Shown: piece after piece, positions 19,623 to 28,207 of the stretch
Layout of the letters: each line of letters starts with the position of its first letter
Position numbering within the stretch: the stretch's first letter is position 1
DNA from: an uncultured Amylibacter sp.
GTDB taxonomy: Bacteria > Pseudomonadota > Alphaproteobacteria > Rhodobacterales > Rhodobacteraceae
Assembly: GCA_943846615.1 (NCBI GenBank)
Contig: OX044354.1
Coordinates: forward strand, 2,187,001-2,251,000
Reading direction: 5' to 3'
Length of the DNA: 64,000 nt
Position numbers and translations under genes: made by a program
Notes under the pieces: model-generated
What the model was told of the DNA's origin: nothing
The model's database searches: none
What the model saw: the letters and a program-made list of their open reading frames with translations, nothing else

Positions 19623-19694
19623 TTGATGATCTGATCATCTTGGGTGAGGGCGTTTTAGGGGGATGTTTGGATTGGTGCAAGGGGAATTTTCGCC

Positions 19695-19877
19695 CTAATG
19701 CAAATTACTTGTGGATGGGATGGTATCGGATGAAACGGCGTCCTCTTCGTCCGTGTCGGCGGCGGGGATTGCGTATGATCCGGTCAGCCATTTACCAAGG
19801 TCCAAATCGGCACAGCGTTTGGAACAAAAGGGGCGGTATTTTGCGTCTGGCTCTTTTTCGCACATGGGGCAGGGCAT
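19695..19877 (-). CDS. yacG: DNA gyrase inhibitor YacG
   Basis: A 60-residue zinc-ribbon protein. It has CPMCEKEP and YRPFCSKRCADLDLGKWL, giving the C-x2-C...C-x3-C zinc site of YacG, followed by an acidic tail. YacG binds GyrB and blocks DNA binding. The ATG at 19877 has AGGAAG 6 bases upstream; a start 21 bases earlier is in frame but lacks this site. Neighbours tRNA-Phe, rng, maf and infA are its common company in this group. Confidence 0.85.
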   Translation of the reverse strand: MPCPMCEKEPDAKYRPFCSKRCADLDLGKWLTGSYAIPAADTDEEDAVSSDTIPSTSNLH

Positions 19878-19975
19878 GGTTTCTTCCTTGTTTGGCAAAA
19901 GAATAATTCAAAGCTGAAATTGATGAAAGTCGTTTTTGAACTTGTTTCAGATCACCACGTCGATAGCGTGGTGGA

Positions 19976-20737
19976 ATGTTAGAATATTTATCCGAAATCA
20001 CACAGCTGTCGCATAGCCAATTTATATATTGCCTGATCACCGTGTTTGTGGCGGGGATGGTGCGTGGGTTTTCGGGGTTTGCGTTGTCGGCCATTGTGGT
20101 GGCATCCATGGCGCGAACTGTGCCGACGGTGGAATTGATCCCCATGGCGTATTTATTAGAGGGCGCGGCCAGTTTGGTGATGCTGCGTGGTGGGGTGCGT
20201 GATGCGGATATGTCGATTGTTTGGGTGCTGGCGATTGGATCGGCGATTGGTGTGCCGATTGGGTTGTTGGCCACGACCAGCTTGCCCGTGGAAGCCACGC
20301 GGGTTGTGGCATTGTGTTTGATTTTGGTTCTGGCCAGTATGCAATTGTTTAAAATCACGCCGCGGTTTGTGGGCACGAAAGCGGGTCTGTATGGGACGGG
20401 GTTGTTTGCGGGGATGGCGACGGGGTTGGCATCCGTGGGTGGCATGGTTGTGGCGTTATATGTGTTGGCCAGCAAGATTGATCCGCGTTCAATGCGGGGC
20501 GCCTTGGTGATGTATTTGTTTATCGGGATGTTTACATCGTTGGTGTGGCATCTGTTGTACGGGATTATGGATATGCGGGCCGTGATGCGGGGCGTGGTGT
20601 TTATACCGCCGTTGTTGATCGGTGTGTTTATTGGGGTGCAGTTGTTTCGACCCAGCCTGCAAGGGTTTTATAAGCGGTTTTGTTTGGTTTTGTTGATGTG
20701 TTTGAGTGTGGCGGGTTTGGTGAGCGTTTTAGGGTAG
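19976..20737 (+). CDS. TauE/SafE (TSUP) family permease
   Basis: A 253-residue membrane protein with about eight segments. The TSUP signature is visible in each half (VFVAGMVRGFSGFALSAIVV and LFAGMATGLASVGGMVVALY). Members move sulfite, sulfoacetate, or other organic sulfonates and acids, usually outward. It sits on the opposite strand between yacG and rng, which are normally close partners, so it may be an insertion into that block. Substrate unknown. Confidence 0.8.
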   Translation: MLEYLSEITQLSHSQFIYCLITVFVAGMVRGFSGFALSAIVVASMARTVPTVELIPMAYLLEGAASLVMLRGGVRDADMSIVWVLAIGSAIGVPIGLLATTSLPVEATRVVALCLILVLASMQLFKITPRFVGTKAGLYGTGLFAGMATGLASVGGMVVALYVLASKIDPRSMRGALVMYLFIGMFTSLVWHLLYGIMDMRAVMRGVVFIPPLLIGVFIGVQLFRPSLQGFYKRFCLVLLMCLSVAGLVSVLG

Positions 20738-20759
20738 GCGCGGAATCAAGGCGAAGCCG

Positions 20760-20894
20760 CCGCGCATCCTTGGCCCGTCCGGCGGGCAAAGGATTTGGTT
20801 GGGTCTGGGTGGTAATTGTCGTTTAGATATTTGGCGGGTATAAAGTGGTATTAACGAATGTTATATCCTTTACCCACGGGCCAAGGATACGCGG
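20760..20894. repeat. 135-bp imperfect palindrome with 30-nt terminal arms (MITE-like)
   Basis: CCGCGCATCCTTGGCCCGT (20760-20778) is the inverted partner of ACGGGCCAAGGATACGCGG (20876-20894) with one mismatch. After a 5-base bulge, GGGCAAAGGAT (20784-20794) pairs with ATCCTTTACCC (20865-20875), also with one mismatch. The right end abuts the rng stop codon. It could be a miniature inverted-repeat element or a large transcript-end hairpin. Confidence 0.55.
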
Positions 20895-21944
20895 CTAGTC
20901 GTCCAACAATTCTGTAAGTGGGATGCGTTCGCGTTTGCGTTGCAGTTCGAAATTGCCCAAGGATGTCCAGCCGACAACAATTGTATCAATCCCACCACGG
21001 CGAAATGCGCCGTTTAATGCGTTTTCGATGACACGACGATCCTTTTTCGGGGAGGGCGCGAAATCGATGACGATTTGACCGCCCAAGCCACGCAAGGCCA
21101 GTTGTTTTGGCAGTTCTTTAGCCACGGCCAAATTTGCCTTTAGCCCCGCGCCAAGGGAGAAATCGGAACCGGTGTTCACATCCACTGCAACCAGCGCAGA
21201 TGTAGGTTCGATCATCATGGATGCGCCATCGGGCAAGGATACGCGCGGGCGTTTTAGGCGTTCGATATGATCCCAGACGCCCATGTCATCAAAACTGCCG
21301 TTGTCGTTGATCACCTCGTCAGGGTCGGGATTGACCCAATCACGCCATGCACGCATTTCGGCGCTGGGCGCGGGCATGATTAGCGCGGGATCGCCCGATG
21401 TTTGTGACATCACATCATCAGCCAGATCATACATTGCGGCAATGTCATCGGCGATGGCATCACCGTCGATATCCCATGCGGATGAGCGGATTATCAGGCC
21501 GTAATCTGCGTTACGTCCATCGATTGTTTCATGCACGATTTCCAACAGGCGTTCGCGTTCTTCGTCGTCTTTGATGCTGCGCGCCACGTTTAGGCCGGGG
21601 GCGTCGGGGGTCACGATGCAATAACGGCTTTTGAAAATCAATTTGGCAACGACGGGTGCCGCTTTGCCGATTTCTGCGTGTGTGGTGACTTGGACGGTTA
21701 GGTCGGTGCCTTGGGGGATGCCCTTGGCGTTTTTAAGGAAACCTTTTTGGCCTTTGCCCAAATCCAAGATGATGCCGTTTTGACCCTTCATCGGGCGTTG
21801 GGCACGGGCGCGATAGATTGATTCTGGCTTGGGGGCGTCGTTGTCTGCTTCGATCAGCAGGTCGTGTAGTTGACCGTTCACCAACAGGGCGGCGGCGGAT
21901 TTGTTGTTCACTTCGTCCAAGACGACAATGCGACCTTTTTTCAT
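20895..21944 (-). CDS. rng: Ribonuclease E/G family protein (short form)
   Basis: A 349-residue member of the RNase E/G family, starting MKKGRIVVLDEV at 21944. It has an S1-like region near residues 30-110 and the catalytic DNase I-like part with LVAVDVNTGSDF (metal Asp) and GQIVIDFAPSPKKDR. It is shorter than E. coli RNase G (489) and lacks the CPxCxG zinc link and the C-terminal small domain, as in related Rhodobacterales proteins of this locus. It would cleave single-stranded RNA in rRNA and mRNA processing. The ATGA overlap with maf marks an operon. Confidence 0.85.
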   Translation of the reverse strand: MKKGRIVVLDEVNNKSAAALLVNGQLHDLLIEADNDAPKPESIYRARAQRPMKGQNGIILDLGKGQKGFLKNAKGIPQGTDLTVQVTTHAEIGKAAPVVAKLIFKSRYCIVTPDAPGLNVARSIKDDEERERLLEIVHETIDGRNADYGLIIRSSAWDIDGDAIADDIAAMYDLADDVMSQTSGDPALIMPAPSAEMRAWRDWVNPDPDEVINDNGSFDDMGVWDHIERLKRPRVSLPDGASMMIEPTSALVAVDVNTGSDFSLGAGLKANLAVAKELPKQLALRGLGGQIVIDFAPSPKKDRRVIENALNGAFRRGGIDTIVVGWTSLGNFELQRKRERIPLTELLDD

Positions 21945-22519
21945 GATGCGGGGCCTTCGTAGGAAACGGGGTAGCCCGCACCGAGTAAGAGGTTTGCGGT
22001 TTCCGTCAGGGGCAAGCCAACCACGTTGGAATAGCTGCCCGAGATGAATGGGATGAAGGCGGATGCGATGCCTTGGATGGCGTAGCCACCCGCCTTGCCG
22101 TCCCATTCATTGGAACGGATATAGGCGGAGATTTCATGGTCAGACAGGTTTTTCATCCGCACGGCCGTGGTAACGGTGCGCGACCATTCCTGATCGCCCA
22201 AACGTAGTGCCACGGATGTGGTTACGCGGTGACGACGGCCAGATAGCAATGTGAGGTATTCAACCGCCTGAGCCGCGTCGCGTGGTTTGCCAAGGATGCG
22301 AATGCCTGCGGATACGATTGTATCGGCGGACAGGATCATTTCATCGGAATTGATTGCGCGTGCCTTTTGCATTGCCATGCGTTTTACATATGGCAATGGG
22401 CGTTCACCCTTGTTGGGTGTTTCGTCGATATCGGCGGGGATGATATCATCCGCCACCACACCGATCTGAGCCAGTAATTCGCGGCGACGCGGCGACGCAG
22501 AACCAAGGATCAGTTTCAT
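21941..22519 (-). CDS. maf: Maf-like nucleoside triphosphate pyrophosphatase
   Basis: A 192-residue Maf protein. Markers are the N-terminal MKLILGSASPRRRELLAQIG, the DIDETPNKGE loop, MILSADTIVSA with the metal Asp, and the GKAGGYAIQGIAS motif. Maf proteins hydrolyse dTTP/UTP or modified nucleotides to the monophosphate. It lies 4 bases before the infA stop side and overlaps rng by 4 bases. Confidence 0.9.
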   Translation of the reverse strand: MKLILGSASPRRRELLAQIGVVADDIIPADIDETPNKGERPLPYVKRMAMQKARAINSDEMILSADTIVSAGIRILGKPRDAAQAVEYLTLLSGRRHRVTTSVALRLGDQEWSRTVTTAVRMKNLSDHEISAYIRSNEWDGKAGGYAIQGIASAFIPFISGSYSNVVGLPLTETANLLLGAGYPVSYEGPAS

Positions 22520-22523
22520 GGGA

Positions 22524-22742
22524 TTATTTGTAGCGGAAATTAATGCGACCCTTGGACAAGTCGTAAGGTGTCATTTCCACCTGTACCTTGTCACCAGCCA
22601 GAACGCGAATGCGGTTTTTGCGCATTTTGCCTGCTGTGTGGGCGATAATTTCATGGCCGTTTTCCAGCTCTACCCGAAATGTGGCATTGGGCAAAAGCTC
22701 TACAACGACACCATCGAATTCGAGAAGTTCTTCTTTAGCCAT
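22524..22742 (-). CDS. infA: Translation initiation factor IF-1
   Basis: A 72-residue OB-fold protein [20 protein letters not shown] ending INFRYK, the usual length and sequence of IF-1. It binds the 30S A-site during initiation. The frame is open far upstream (to 23351) but that part opposes a secreted-protein gene and is not IF-1; the ATG at 22742 is correct. Confidence 0.95.
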   Translation of the reverse strand: MAKEELLEFDGVVVELLPNATFRVELENGHEIIAHTAGKMRKNRIRVLAGDKVQVEMTPYDLSKGRINFRYK

Positions 22743-22938
22743 GTGGTCTCCGTATTTGTTACTTGGGCGGTTATTTCGCCCGACAAGGGGCATATGCGCC
22801 TGATTGTGGGGAATATCAAGTAAAAACACGGTTTTTCGCGCTGTTACAGTGGCTTTATGGTGCAAAATTGGCGAACTGGCGATGATCCGCGGTGCCTTGA
22901 TTAATAAATCAGCAGGGGTCAGAGTGTTTGAAACGGAA

Positions 22939-23628
22939 ATGGGGATTGTGATGCGGGTTGGTATTTTATGTGCGATGTTATGTTTTATGCCCGCTGTTGT
23001 GTGTGCGGAAAAAAACGTGATTGCCCCACCGATAGATGAGGCGGCGCAGGATGCATCGTTTTTGAAATACCGCAATGCGTTATTACAGGCCGTCGTTGCA
23101 CGCAATACAGAGGCCGTGATTGCATTGAGTAGCCCAACGATATCGTTGAGTTTTGGCGGGCACGAAGGGCATGATGATTTTCGTGATAAGTTGAATGTGC
23201 CTGTTGAAAAATTGTCGGATGAATATAAGCCACAGGCAGCGCAAATGCGCGAGGCGTATTGGCAGGAATTGGAAACCGTTTTGAAAATGGGCGGAAAGTT
23301 CGTGGAGGGTGGTTTTTCAGCACCATATACATGGGTGTCGCCCGAACCCAATCATATGGATCCCTATGATGTGCATTATGTGATTGGCAAGAATGTGTTG
23401 ATGCGCAGTGCGGGCAATATCAACGCACCCGTCATTCGCCACCTATCGTACAACGTTGTCGAAATTTATCCCAAAGATGAGGATGCCGCATATCAGAGTG
23501 TCCGATTGCCCGATGGAACAGATGGTTTTGTTGCCAGCCGTTATTTACGTTTTATGCTGGATTACCGTGCCAATTTTTATAAGCATGATGGCAAATGGTT
23601 GATGATGGATTTTCTGGCCGGAGATTGA
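22939..23628 (+). CDS. Secreted protein with C-terminal SH3-like domain
   Basis: About 229 residues from an ATG at 22939 (alternative at 22951), with a signal peptide ending VVCAEK. The middle 90 residues are helical and unrecognised. The last 75 residues resemble a bacterial SH3b unit ([18 protein letters not shown], then [19 protein letters not shown]), a fold that often binds cell-wall peptides. An upstream start at 22804 would destroy the signal peptide and has no ribosome site. Function unknown; divergent from infA. Confidence 0.65.
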   Translation: MGIVMRVGILCAMLCFMPAVVCAEKNVIAPPIDEAAQDASFLKYRNALLQAVVARNTEAVIALSSPTISLSFGGHEGHDDFRDKLNVPVEKLSDEYKPQAAQMREAYWQELETVLKMGGKFVEGGFSAPYTWVSPEPNHMDPYDVHYVIGKNVLMRSAGNINAPVIRHLSYNVVEIYPKDEDAAYQSVRLPDGTDGFVASRYLRFMLDYRANFYKHDGKWLMMDFLAGD

Positions 23629-23683
23629 CCTTGGCGTCGGTCAAAAATTCGCTACGCATAGTATAAAAACAAAAGGACCCCAC

Positions 23684-24316
23684 ATGGATCAGCATTTAAC
23701 CGTCGTCGATCACCCCTTGGTGCAACATAAATTATCCCACATGCGTGACATCAAAACGCCGACCAATCATTTTCGCCAATTGATGCGCGAAACCAGCCAG
23801 TTGCTGGCATACGAAGTGACGCGCAATCTGGACATGACCACGAAAACAATCACCACCCCGATGCAGGAAATGCAGGCACCTGTGGTTGCGGGTAAGAAGC
23901 TGGCTTTGGTATCGATCCTGCGGGCGGGAAATGGATTGTTGGACGGGGTGTTGGATTTGATCCCATCGGCGCGGGTTGGCTTTGTGGGGCTGTACCGCGA
24001 CGAAGAGACTTTGTTACCTGTGAAGTATTATTTCAAGGTGCCGAATAATATGGACGAACGTCTGGTGATTGCCGTTGATCCTATGTTGGCCACGGGCAAT
24101 TCATCCGCCGCCGCGATTGATATGTTGAAGGAGGCGGGTGCGAAAAACATCCGCTTTCTGTGTCTGTTGGCATCGCCAGAGGGTGTGGCGTTAATGAAGG
24201 AGCGTCATCCAGATGTGCCGATTGTGACGGCTGCGCTGGATGAGAAGTTAAACGACAAGGGTTATATCCTGCCTGGTCTGGGTGATGCGGGTGATCGCAT
24301 GTTTGGAACGAAATAG
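23684..24316 (+). CDS. upp: Uracil phosphoribosyltransferase
   Basis: A 210-residue PRTase. It has [22 protein letters not shown] near residues 75-95, the PRPP loop [18 protein letters not shown] near 127-144, and the C-terminal uracil-binding [18 protein letters not shown]. It converts uracil and PRPP to UMP in pyrimidine salvage. A uracil permease lies 1.6 kb downstream, consistent with a salvage pair. AAAGGACCCC precedes the ATG. Confidence 0.95.
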   Translation: MDQHLTVVDHPLVQHKLSHMRDIKTPTNHFRQLMRETSQLLAYEVTRNLDMTTKTITTPMQEMQAPVVAGKKLALVSILRAGNGLLDGVLDLIPSARVGFVGLYRDEETLLPVKYYFKVPNNMDERLVIAVDPMLATGNSSAAAIDMLKEAGAKNIRFLCLLASPEGVALMKERHPDVPIVTAALDEKLNDKGYILPGLGDAGDRMFGTK

Positions 24317-24319
24317 ACG

Positions 24320-25255
24320 ATGCCTGACATTATTTTACACAACTACCCGCAATCGCCGGTGGCCGAAAAGGTGCGGATCGCGCTGGGCATCAAAGGGGCC
24401 ACATGGCACAGTGTGGAAATCCCCCGCCTGCCGCCAAAGCCGATGTTGGTCAAATTGACCGGCGGTTATCGCCGAACGCCCGTCATGCAGATCGGGGCAG
24501 ACATTTATTGCGATACCCAATGTATTTTACACGAACTGGAACGTTGCATCCCTTCGCCATCATTTTTTCCGACGCCTGACGCGGGCTTGATGTGGAGTTT
24601 AAGCCGCTGGACGGATGGCGGTCTGTTCGATCTGGGGGTGAAAATAATTCTTGGGGCGGGTGGTGAAAACCTACCTGCTGATTTTGCCCAGGATCGTGGA
24701 CGCTTGTATTTGGGCGCGGATTGGGCGGCAGAGCTGAAGGCGGCAAATGATGATCTGCCCCATTTGGCGGCGCAGATGCGGGTGCAGATGAAATGGTTGA
24801 ACGATCAATTATCCGATGGGCGGGCGTTTTTGACGGGCAATGATCCAGCGGCGATTGATGCACAGTTTTATTACGTAGTTTGGTTTGTGCGTGGGCGCTG
24901 GGCACAAGGGCCTGCGTTATTGGCAGAGTTCCCGCACGTTGCGCGCTGGGAAGAAAACGTAGCGGGAATTGGGCACGGGGTGATGTTGGAAATGTCCGCT
25001 GAAGATGCCCATGTTCAAGCGGCGCAAAATGAACCGTTGGATGTACCGCATGACGATGCGCATGATCCCCAAGGTTTGGCAGTGGGCATGAATGTAGCGG
25101 TATCACCCGATCTGGATGGTGGTGAAGAGCCGAGCGTCGGCACTTTGGTTGGCGCAGATGCAGAACGTATTGTGATCGCGCGCACCGATGCCGATCTGGG
25201 GCGTATCAATGTGCATTTCCCACGTTTGGGGTATCGTGTGACGATACTTGACTAA
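24320..25255 (+). CDS. Glutathione S-transferase family protein
   Basis: A 311-residue protein. The first 80 residues fit a GST thioredoxin-like domain (NYPQSPVAEKVRIALGIKG, RTPVMQIGADIYCDTQCIL). A helical C-terminal domain follows (DAGLMWSLSRWTDGGLFDL, DAQFYYVVWFVRGRW). About 90 extra residues after the GST domains form a beta-rich tail, which is unusual in length for the family. It starts 3 bases after the upp stop and is probably co-transcribed. Substrate unknown. Confidence 0.75.
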   Translation: MPDIILHNYPQSPVAEKVRIALGIKGATWHSVEIPRLPPKPMLVKLTGGYRRTPVMQIGADIYCDTQCILHELERCIPSPSFFPTPDAGLMWSLSRWTDGGLFDLGVKIILGAGGENLPADFAQDRGRLYLGADWAAELKAANDDLPHLAAQMRVQMKWLNDQLSDGRAFLTGNDPAAIDAQFYYVVWFVRGRWAQGPALLAEFPHVARWEENVAGIGHGVMLEMSAEDAHVQAAQNEPLDVPHDDAHDPQGLAVGMNVAVSPDLDGGEEPSVGTLVGADAERIVIARTDADLGRINVHFPRLGYRVTILD

Positions 25256-25726
25256 CCGCCCAATTTACCGCGCATCGCCTGATAAATCACCGCCGTGGCG
25301 GTGTTGGCCAAATTTAATGATCGCACCAAATCACTGCGCATAGGCAAGCGGACGGTGCGGTCTTTCATACCGTCCAAAATATTTTCGGGCAGGCCAGCGG
25401 ATTCACAGCCAAACACCAAATAGGCGTCGTCTTGGTAATCGGGATCATATACGGTCTGTTCGCCGAACTCTTCGAACAGATAGATGCTGTCGCGTAGCGG
25501 TTGGCGTTGATCCAGAAAATCCTGCCAGCTGTCGTATTCCGACAGACGCACATGTTTCCAATAGGTCGTCCCCGCACGTTTCACCGATTTTTCATCCAGC
25601 GAAAACCCATATGGTTTTGATCAAGATCAATTCCAAATCCAACGCCACACATGTGCGCCCAATCGCGCCTGTGTTGTACGGGATTTCTGGGGTGACCAGC
25701 ACCATTTTCAAACGGGGTTCTGACAT
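25252..25726 (-). pseudogene. trmL: trmL, tRNA 2'-O-methyltransferase, with a single-base frameshift
   Basis: Two overlapping minus-strand frames give one SPOUT methyltransferase. The first (MSEPRLKMVLVTPEIPYNTG..., start 25726) carries the N-terminal knot strands up to LDLELILIK. The second continues PYGFSLDEKSVKRAGTTYW to the conserved FGCESAGLP and SLNLANTATAVIYQA end. The join needs removal of one base in a run of four T (25615-25618). Repaired, the protein has about 157 residues, the usual TrmL length, and would methylate the wobble base of tRNA-Leu. Either a real mutation or a sequencing error in a homopolymer; the rest is well conserved. Confidence 0.8.
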
Positions 25727-25955
25727 GGGGTGTTTCCTTTGGGCTGTCATACCCTGTGGGCGGGGTGCAAACAACGCCCGTTTGATGGTTTTTTGGGCGC
25801 GTAAAAAATGTTTGGTGATTTTTAAAACCTGTGCCAAGTTCCCAACAGGCCCGCCGTAGAATGCAGGCCACAGAATATCGAGGCAGTAATCCAAATTTTG
25901 TGAAGTTGGCGTGGGGCCATTCCCCGCGCTGTTGGCATATCAAAAGGGGAATTAC

Positions 25956-27200
25956 ATGTCAGATACAAATCTCGAGTATAATTTTAATACGGGCAATGCC
26001 CTGCAAGGGGCGCAAATGTTGTTTGTCGCCTTTGGGGCATTGGTGTTGGTGCCGATATTAACAGGATTGAATCCCTCCGTCGCGCTATTCACGGCGGGTG
26101 TGGGTACCTTAATTTTTCAATTGGTCACACGTGGACAAGTACCTGTTTTCTTGGCATCGTCGTTCGCGTTTATCGCTCCAATTATTTATTCCACGCAAAC
26201 ATGGGGATTAGCTGCTACGACAGGTGGTCTGGCGTGTGCGGGCATGATGTATGTTGCAATCAGCTTCGCCATTCGCGCCTTCGGTGTTGGGTGGTTAAAC
26301 CGATTGTTGCCACCGATTGTTGTCGGGCCTGTTATTATGGTGATTGGTATGTCGTTGGCGGGGGTTGCGATCAATATGGCAACGGGTTTGGCTGGTGATA
26401 CGGCGATATTTCCCAAAGGTGCCTCGTTGATTTTGGCAACTGTGACGTTGATAGCGGTGATTGTTACGGCGGTGATGGGCAAGGGTATTATGCGTATCGT
26501 GCCGATCATTGTTGGGATTATTGTCGGGTACATAGCGGCGCTGATTTTGGGGCCGATGATGGGTGTTGATTTCGTCAATACAGCGCCAATCGCGGATGCG
26601 AAGTGGTTCGCTATTCCTGATTTTGTTGCACCAGAATTTAAATGGGCGGCGATCCTATTCTTGCTACCCGTGGCCATCGCACCAGCGATTGAACATTTCG
26701 GCGACATCATGGCGATCAGTTCCGTAACAGGGCGCGATTATATGGATAAACCAGGGATCCAGAATACCATGTTGGGCGACGGGTTGGCGACAACGGCGGC
26801 TGGTTTGGTCGGTGGCCCACCGAATACCACCTACTCTGAGGTAACAGGCGCGGTTGCGCTGACGAAATCGTTCAATCCTGCGATCATGACGTGGACGGCG
26901 ATATTTGCTATCGTTCTGGCTTTCGTGGGCAAACTAGGCGGTGCCTTGGCGACAATCCCGATGCCTGTGATGGGTGGTATAATGGTGTTGATGTTCGGCA
27001 TGGTCACCATGGTTGGCGCATCTGTTTTGGCAAAGGTTGAAGATTTGACCGAGGCGCGGAACATGGCGATTGCGTCGGTGATTTTGGTGATCGGAGTTGG
27101 CGGTTTGTCGGTGCCATTTGGTGGTGATTTCGTGCTGGGTGGCATTGGTTTGGCAGGGATTGTTGGTCTTGTGCTGAACCTCGTTTTACCGCGTAGCTAA
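25956..27200 (+). CDS. uraA: NCS2-family uracil permease
   Basis: A 414-residue protein with about 12-14 membrane segments and NCS2 markers: LLPPIVVGPVIMVIGMSLA, the glutamate-bearing AIAPAIEHFGDIMAIS, and GLVGGPPNTTYSEVTGAVAL. UraA-type carriers import uracil with protons. The start chosen (MSDTNLEYN) has AAGGGGA 6 bases upstream. The nearby upp gene points to uracil rather than xanthine as substrate. Confidence 0.85.
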   Translation: MSDTNLEYNFNTGNALQGAQMLFVAFGALVLVPILTGLNPSVALFTAGVGTLIFQLVTRGQVPVFLASSFAFIAPIIYSTQTWGLAATTGGLACAGMMYVAISFAIRAFGVGWLNRLLPPIVVGPVIMVIGMSLAGVAINMATGLAGDTAIFPKGASLILATVTLIAVIVTAVMGKGIMRIVPIIVGIIVGYIAALILGPMMGVDFVNTAPIADAKWFAIPDFVAPEFKWAAILFLLPVAIAPAIEHFGDIMAISSVTGRDYMDKPGIQNTMLGDGLATTAAGLVGGPPNTTYSEVTGAVALTKSFNPAIMTWTAIFAIVLAFVGKLGGALATIPMPVMGGIMVLMFGMVTMVGASVLAKVEDLTEARNMAIASVILVIGVGGLSVPFGGDFVLGGIGLAGIVGLVLNLVLPRS

Positions 27201-27211
27201 ATGATTTGGAG

Positions 27212-27238
27212 AGGCCCGTGATTTTTGCGGGCCTTTTT
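27212..27238 (+). terminator. Terminator of the uracil permease gene
   Basis: Stem AGGCCCG (27212-27218) with CGGGCCT (27228-27234), 9-base loop, then a run of T to 27238. Confidence 0.8.
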
Positions 27239-27270
27239 AAGGTTTATAATAAAAACAATGATTTAACCCT

Positions 27271-27288
27271 ATGTCCCCATGGGGACAT
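27271..27288. promoter_or_regulatory. Perfect 18-bp palindrome
   Basis: ATGTCCCCATGGGGACAT is its own reverse complement with no central loop, six bases beyond the stop of the phosphatase gene. There is no T run, so it fits a dimer-binding site better than a terminator. Confidence 0.4.
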
Positions 27289-27294
27289 TAAAAA

Positions 27295-27735
27295 TCAGAC
27301 CGGAAAACGAGCCTGAATGCGTGCCACAATATCATCGCGAACAGCGCGGTAAGCATCCAATTTAGCCGCTCGTGTTTCGCCGGTGGCGGTTGGATCGGCG
27401 ATGTCCCAAAATTCGACCTCAACCGCCGCATCCGCCACGTGGCCGCTCGCAACAATTTTCGATGTATGAGAGAGGGCGATGATTAGATCATAGCCTTCGA
27501 GATCTTCACCCCATTCTTCAAGTTCCTGAAATGAACGTACCGTATGTTTTGTAAGCTCGACTCCAAGTTCGTTGCAGACGCTGATTGAAAACCCGTCAAT
27601 ATCTCGATCAGAGGCGACGCCTGCGGATTGGACATAAACGCGATTGCCAATGTGTTTTTTCAACAGGCCCTCGGCCATAGGAGAGCGCACAGAATTATGA
27701 TCGCAGCAAAACAGCACGGACGACGGCAGGGACAT
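27295..27735 (-). CDS. Low molecular weight phosphotyrosine phosphatase-like protein
   Basis: A 146-residue protein starting MSLPSSVLFCCDHNSVRS. The active-site loop C-x5-R-S (CDHNSVRS) lies near residues 11-18, and the late general-acid aspartate is probably in WDIADPTATGE. The fold is shared by tyrosine phosphatases and thioredoxin-linked arsenate reductases. No ars genes are nearby, and the housekeeping neighbours favour a phosphatase. A GTG start 24 bases upstream is possible but would overlap UPF0262. Confidence 0.78.
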   Translation of the reverse strand: MSLPSSVLFCCDHNSVRSPMAEGLLKKHIGNRVYVQSAGVASDRDIDGFSISVCNELGVELTKHTVRSFQELEEWGEDLEGYDLIIALSHTSKIVASGHVADAAVEVEFWDIADPTATGETRAAKLDAYRAVRDDIVARIQARFPV

Positions 27736-27736
27736 T

Positions 27737-28207
27737 TTATCCCCCGAAATGTAACGCACAGATCAGCGTGAACAGACGCCGTGCGGTCATTTTGTCGGTT
27801 TCAATTTTGCCTTCCAGACGTTCCTGCAATTGCACCGACCCTTCGTCGTGGATGCCACGGCGCCCCATATCAATCGCTTCGATTTGGGCGGGGGGCATGG
27901 ATGTCACTGCCTTAAAATAGCTTTCGCAGATGGCGAAGTAATCTTTGATCACCTGTTTCAGCGGTGATAGCGACAACATGAATTGACCAGCGGGTTCATC
28001 GTTTTCGGTGGTGATGGTGAAAACAAGGCGCCGATCCTGCATGCCGAGCAGTAATTTATACGGGCCTTCTGGAGCGCCCTCGCGCATGACTGAAAATTCG
28101 TTTTCTTGCAACAGATCGAAAATCGCAACACGGCGTTCCTGTGCGATTTCCGCTGTGGGTTCGGGTAGGGCGCTGTCGTCCAGCGTGATGTCGACCAAGT
28201 ATGACAT
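27737..28207 (-). CDS. UPF0262 family protein
   Basis: A 156-residue soluble protein of the alphaproteobacterial UPF0262 family (EIAQERRVAIFDLLQENEF, LSLSPLKQVIKDYFAICESY, IEAIDMGRRGIHDEG). Its function is unknown. It stands immediately after hisD (no gap between stop and start) and one base before the phosphatase gene, the usual order in Rhodobacterales. Confidence 0.85.
   Translation of the reverse strand: MSYLVDITLDDSALPEPTAEIAQERRVAIFDLLQENEFSVMREGAPEGPYKLLLGMQDRRLVFTITTENDEPAGQFMLSLSPLKQVIKDYFAICESYFKAVTSMPPAQIEAIDMGRRGIHDEGSVQLQERLEGKIETDKMTARRLFTLICALHFGG

Noticed and set aside
22743-23351. Long minus-strand frame continuous with infA (275 residues in all)
   Set aside because: The part before the IF-1 ATG opposes a gene with a signal peptide and SH3-like domain, has low-complexity composition and no ribosome site. 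IF-1 is 72 residues everywhere.
27295-27735. Arsenate reductase
   Set aside because: The C-x5-R loop is shared with tyrosine phosphatases; no arsenic genes are near and the housekeeping context argues for a phosphatase.
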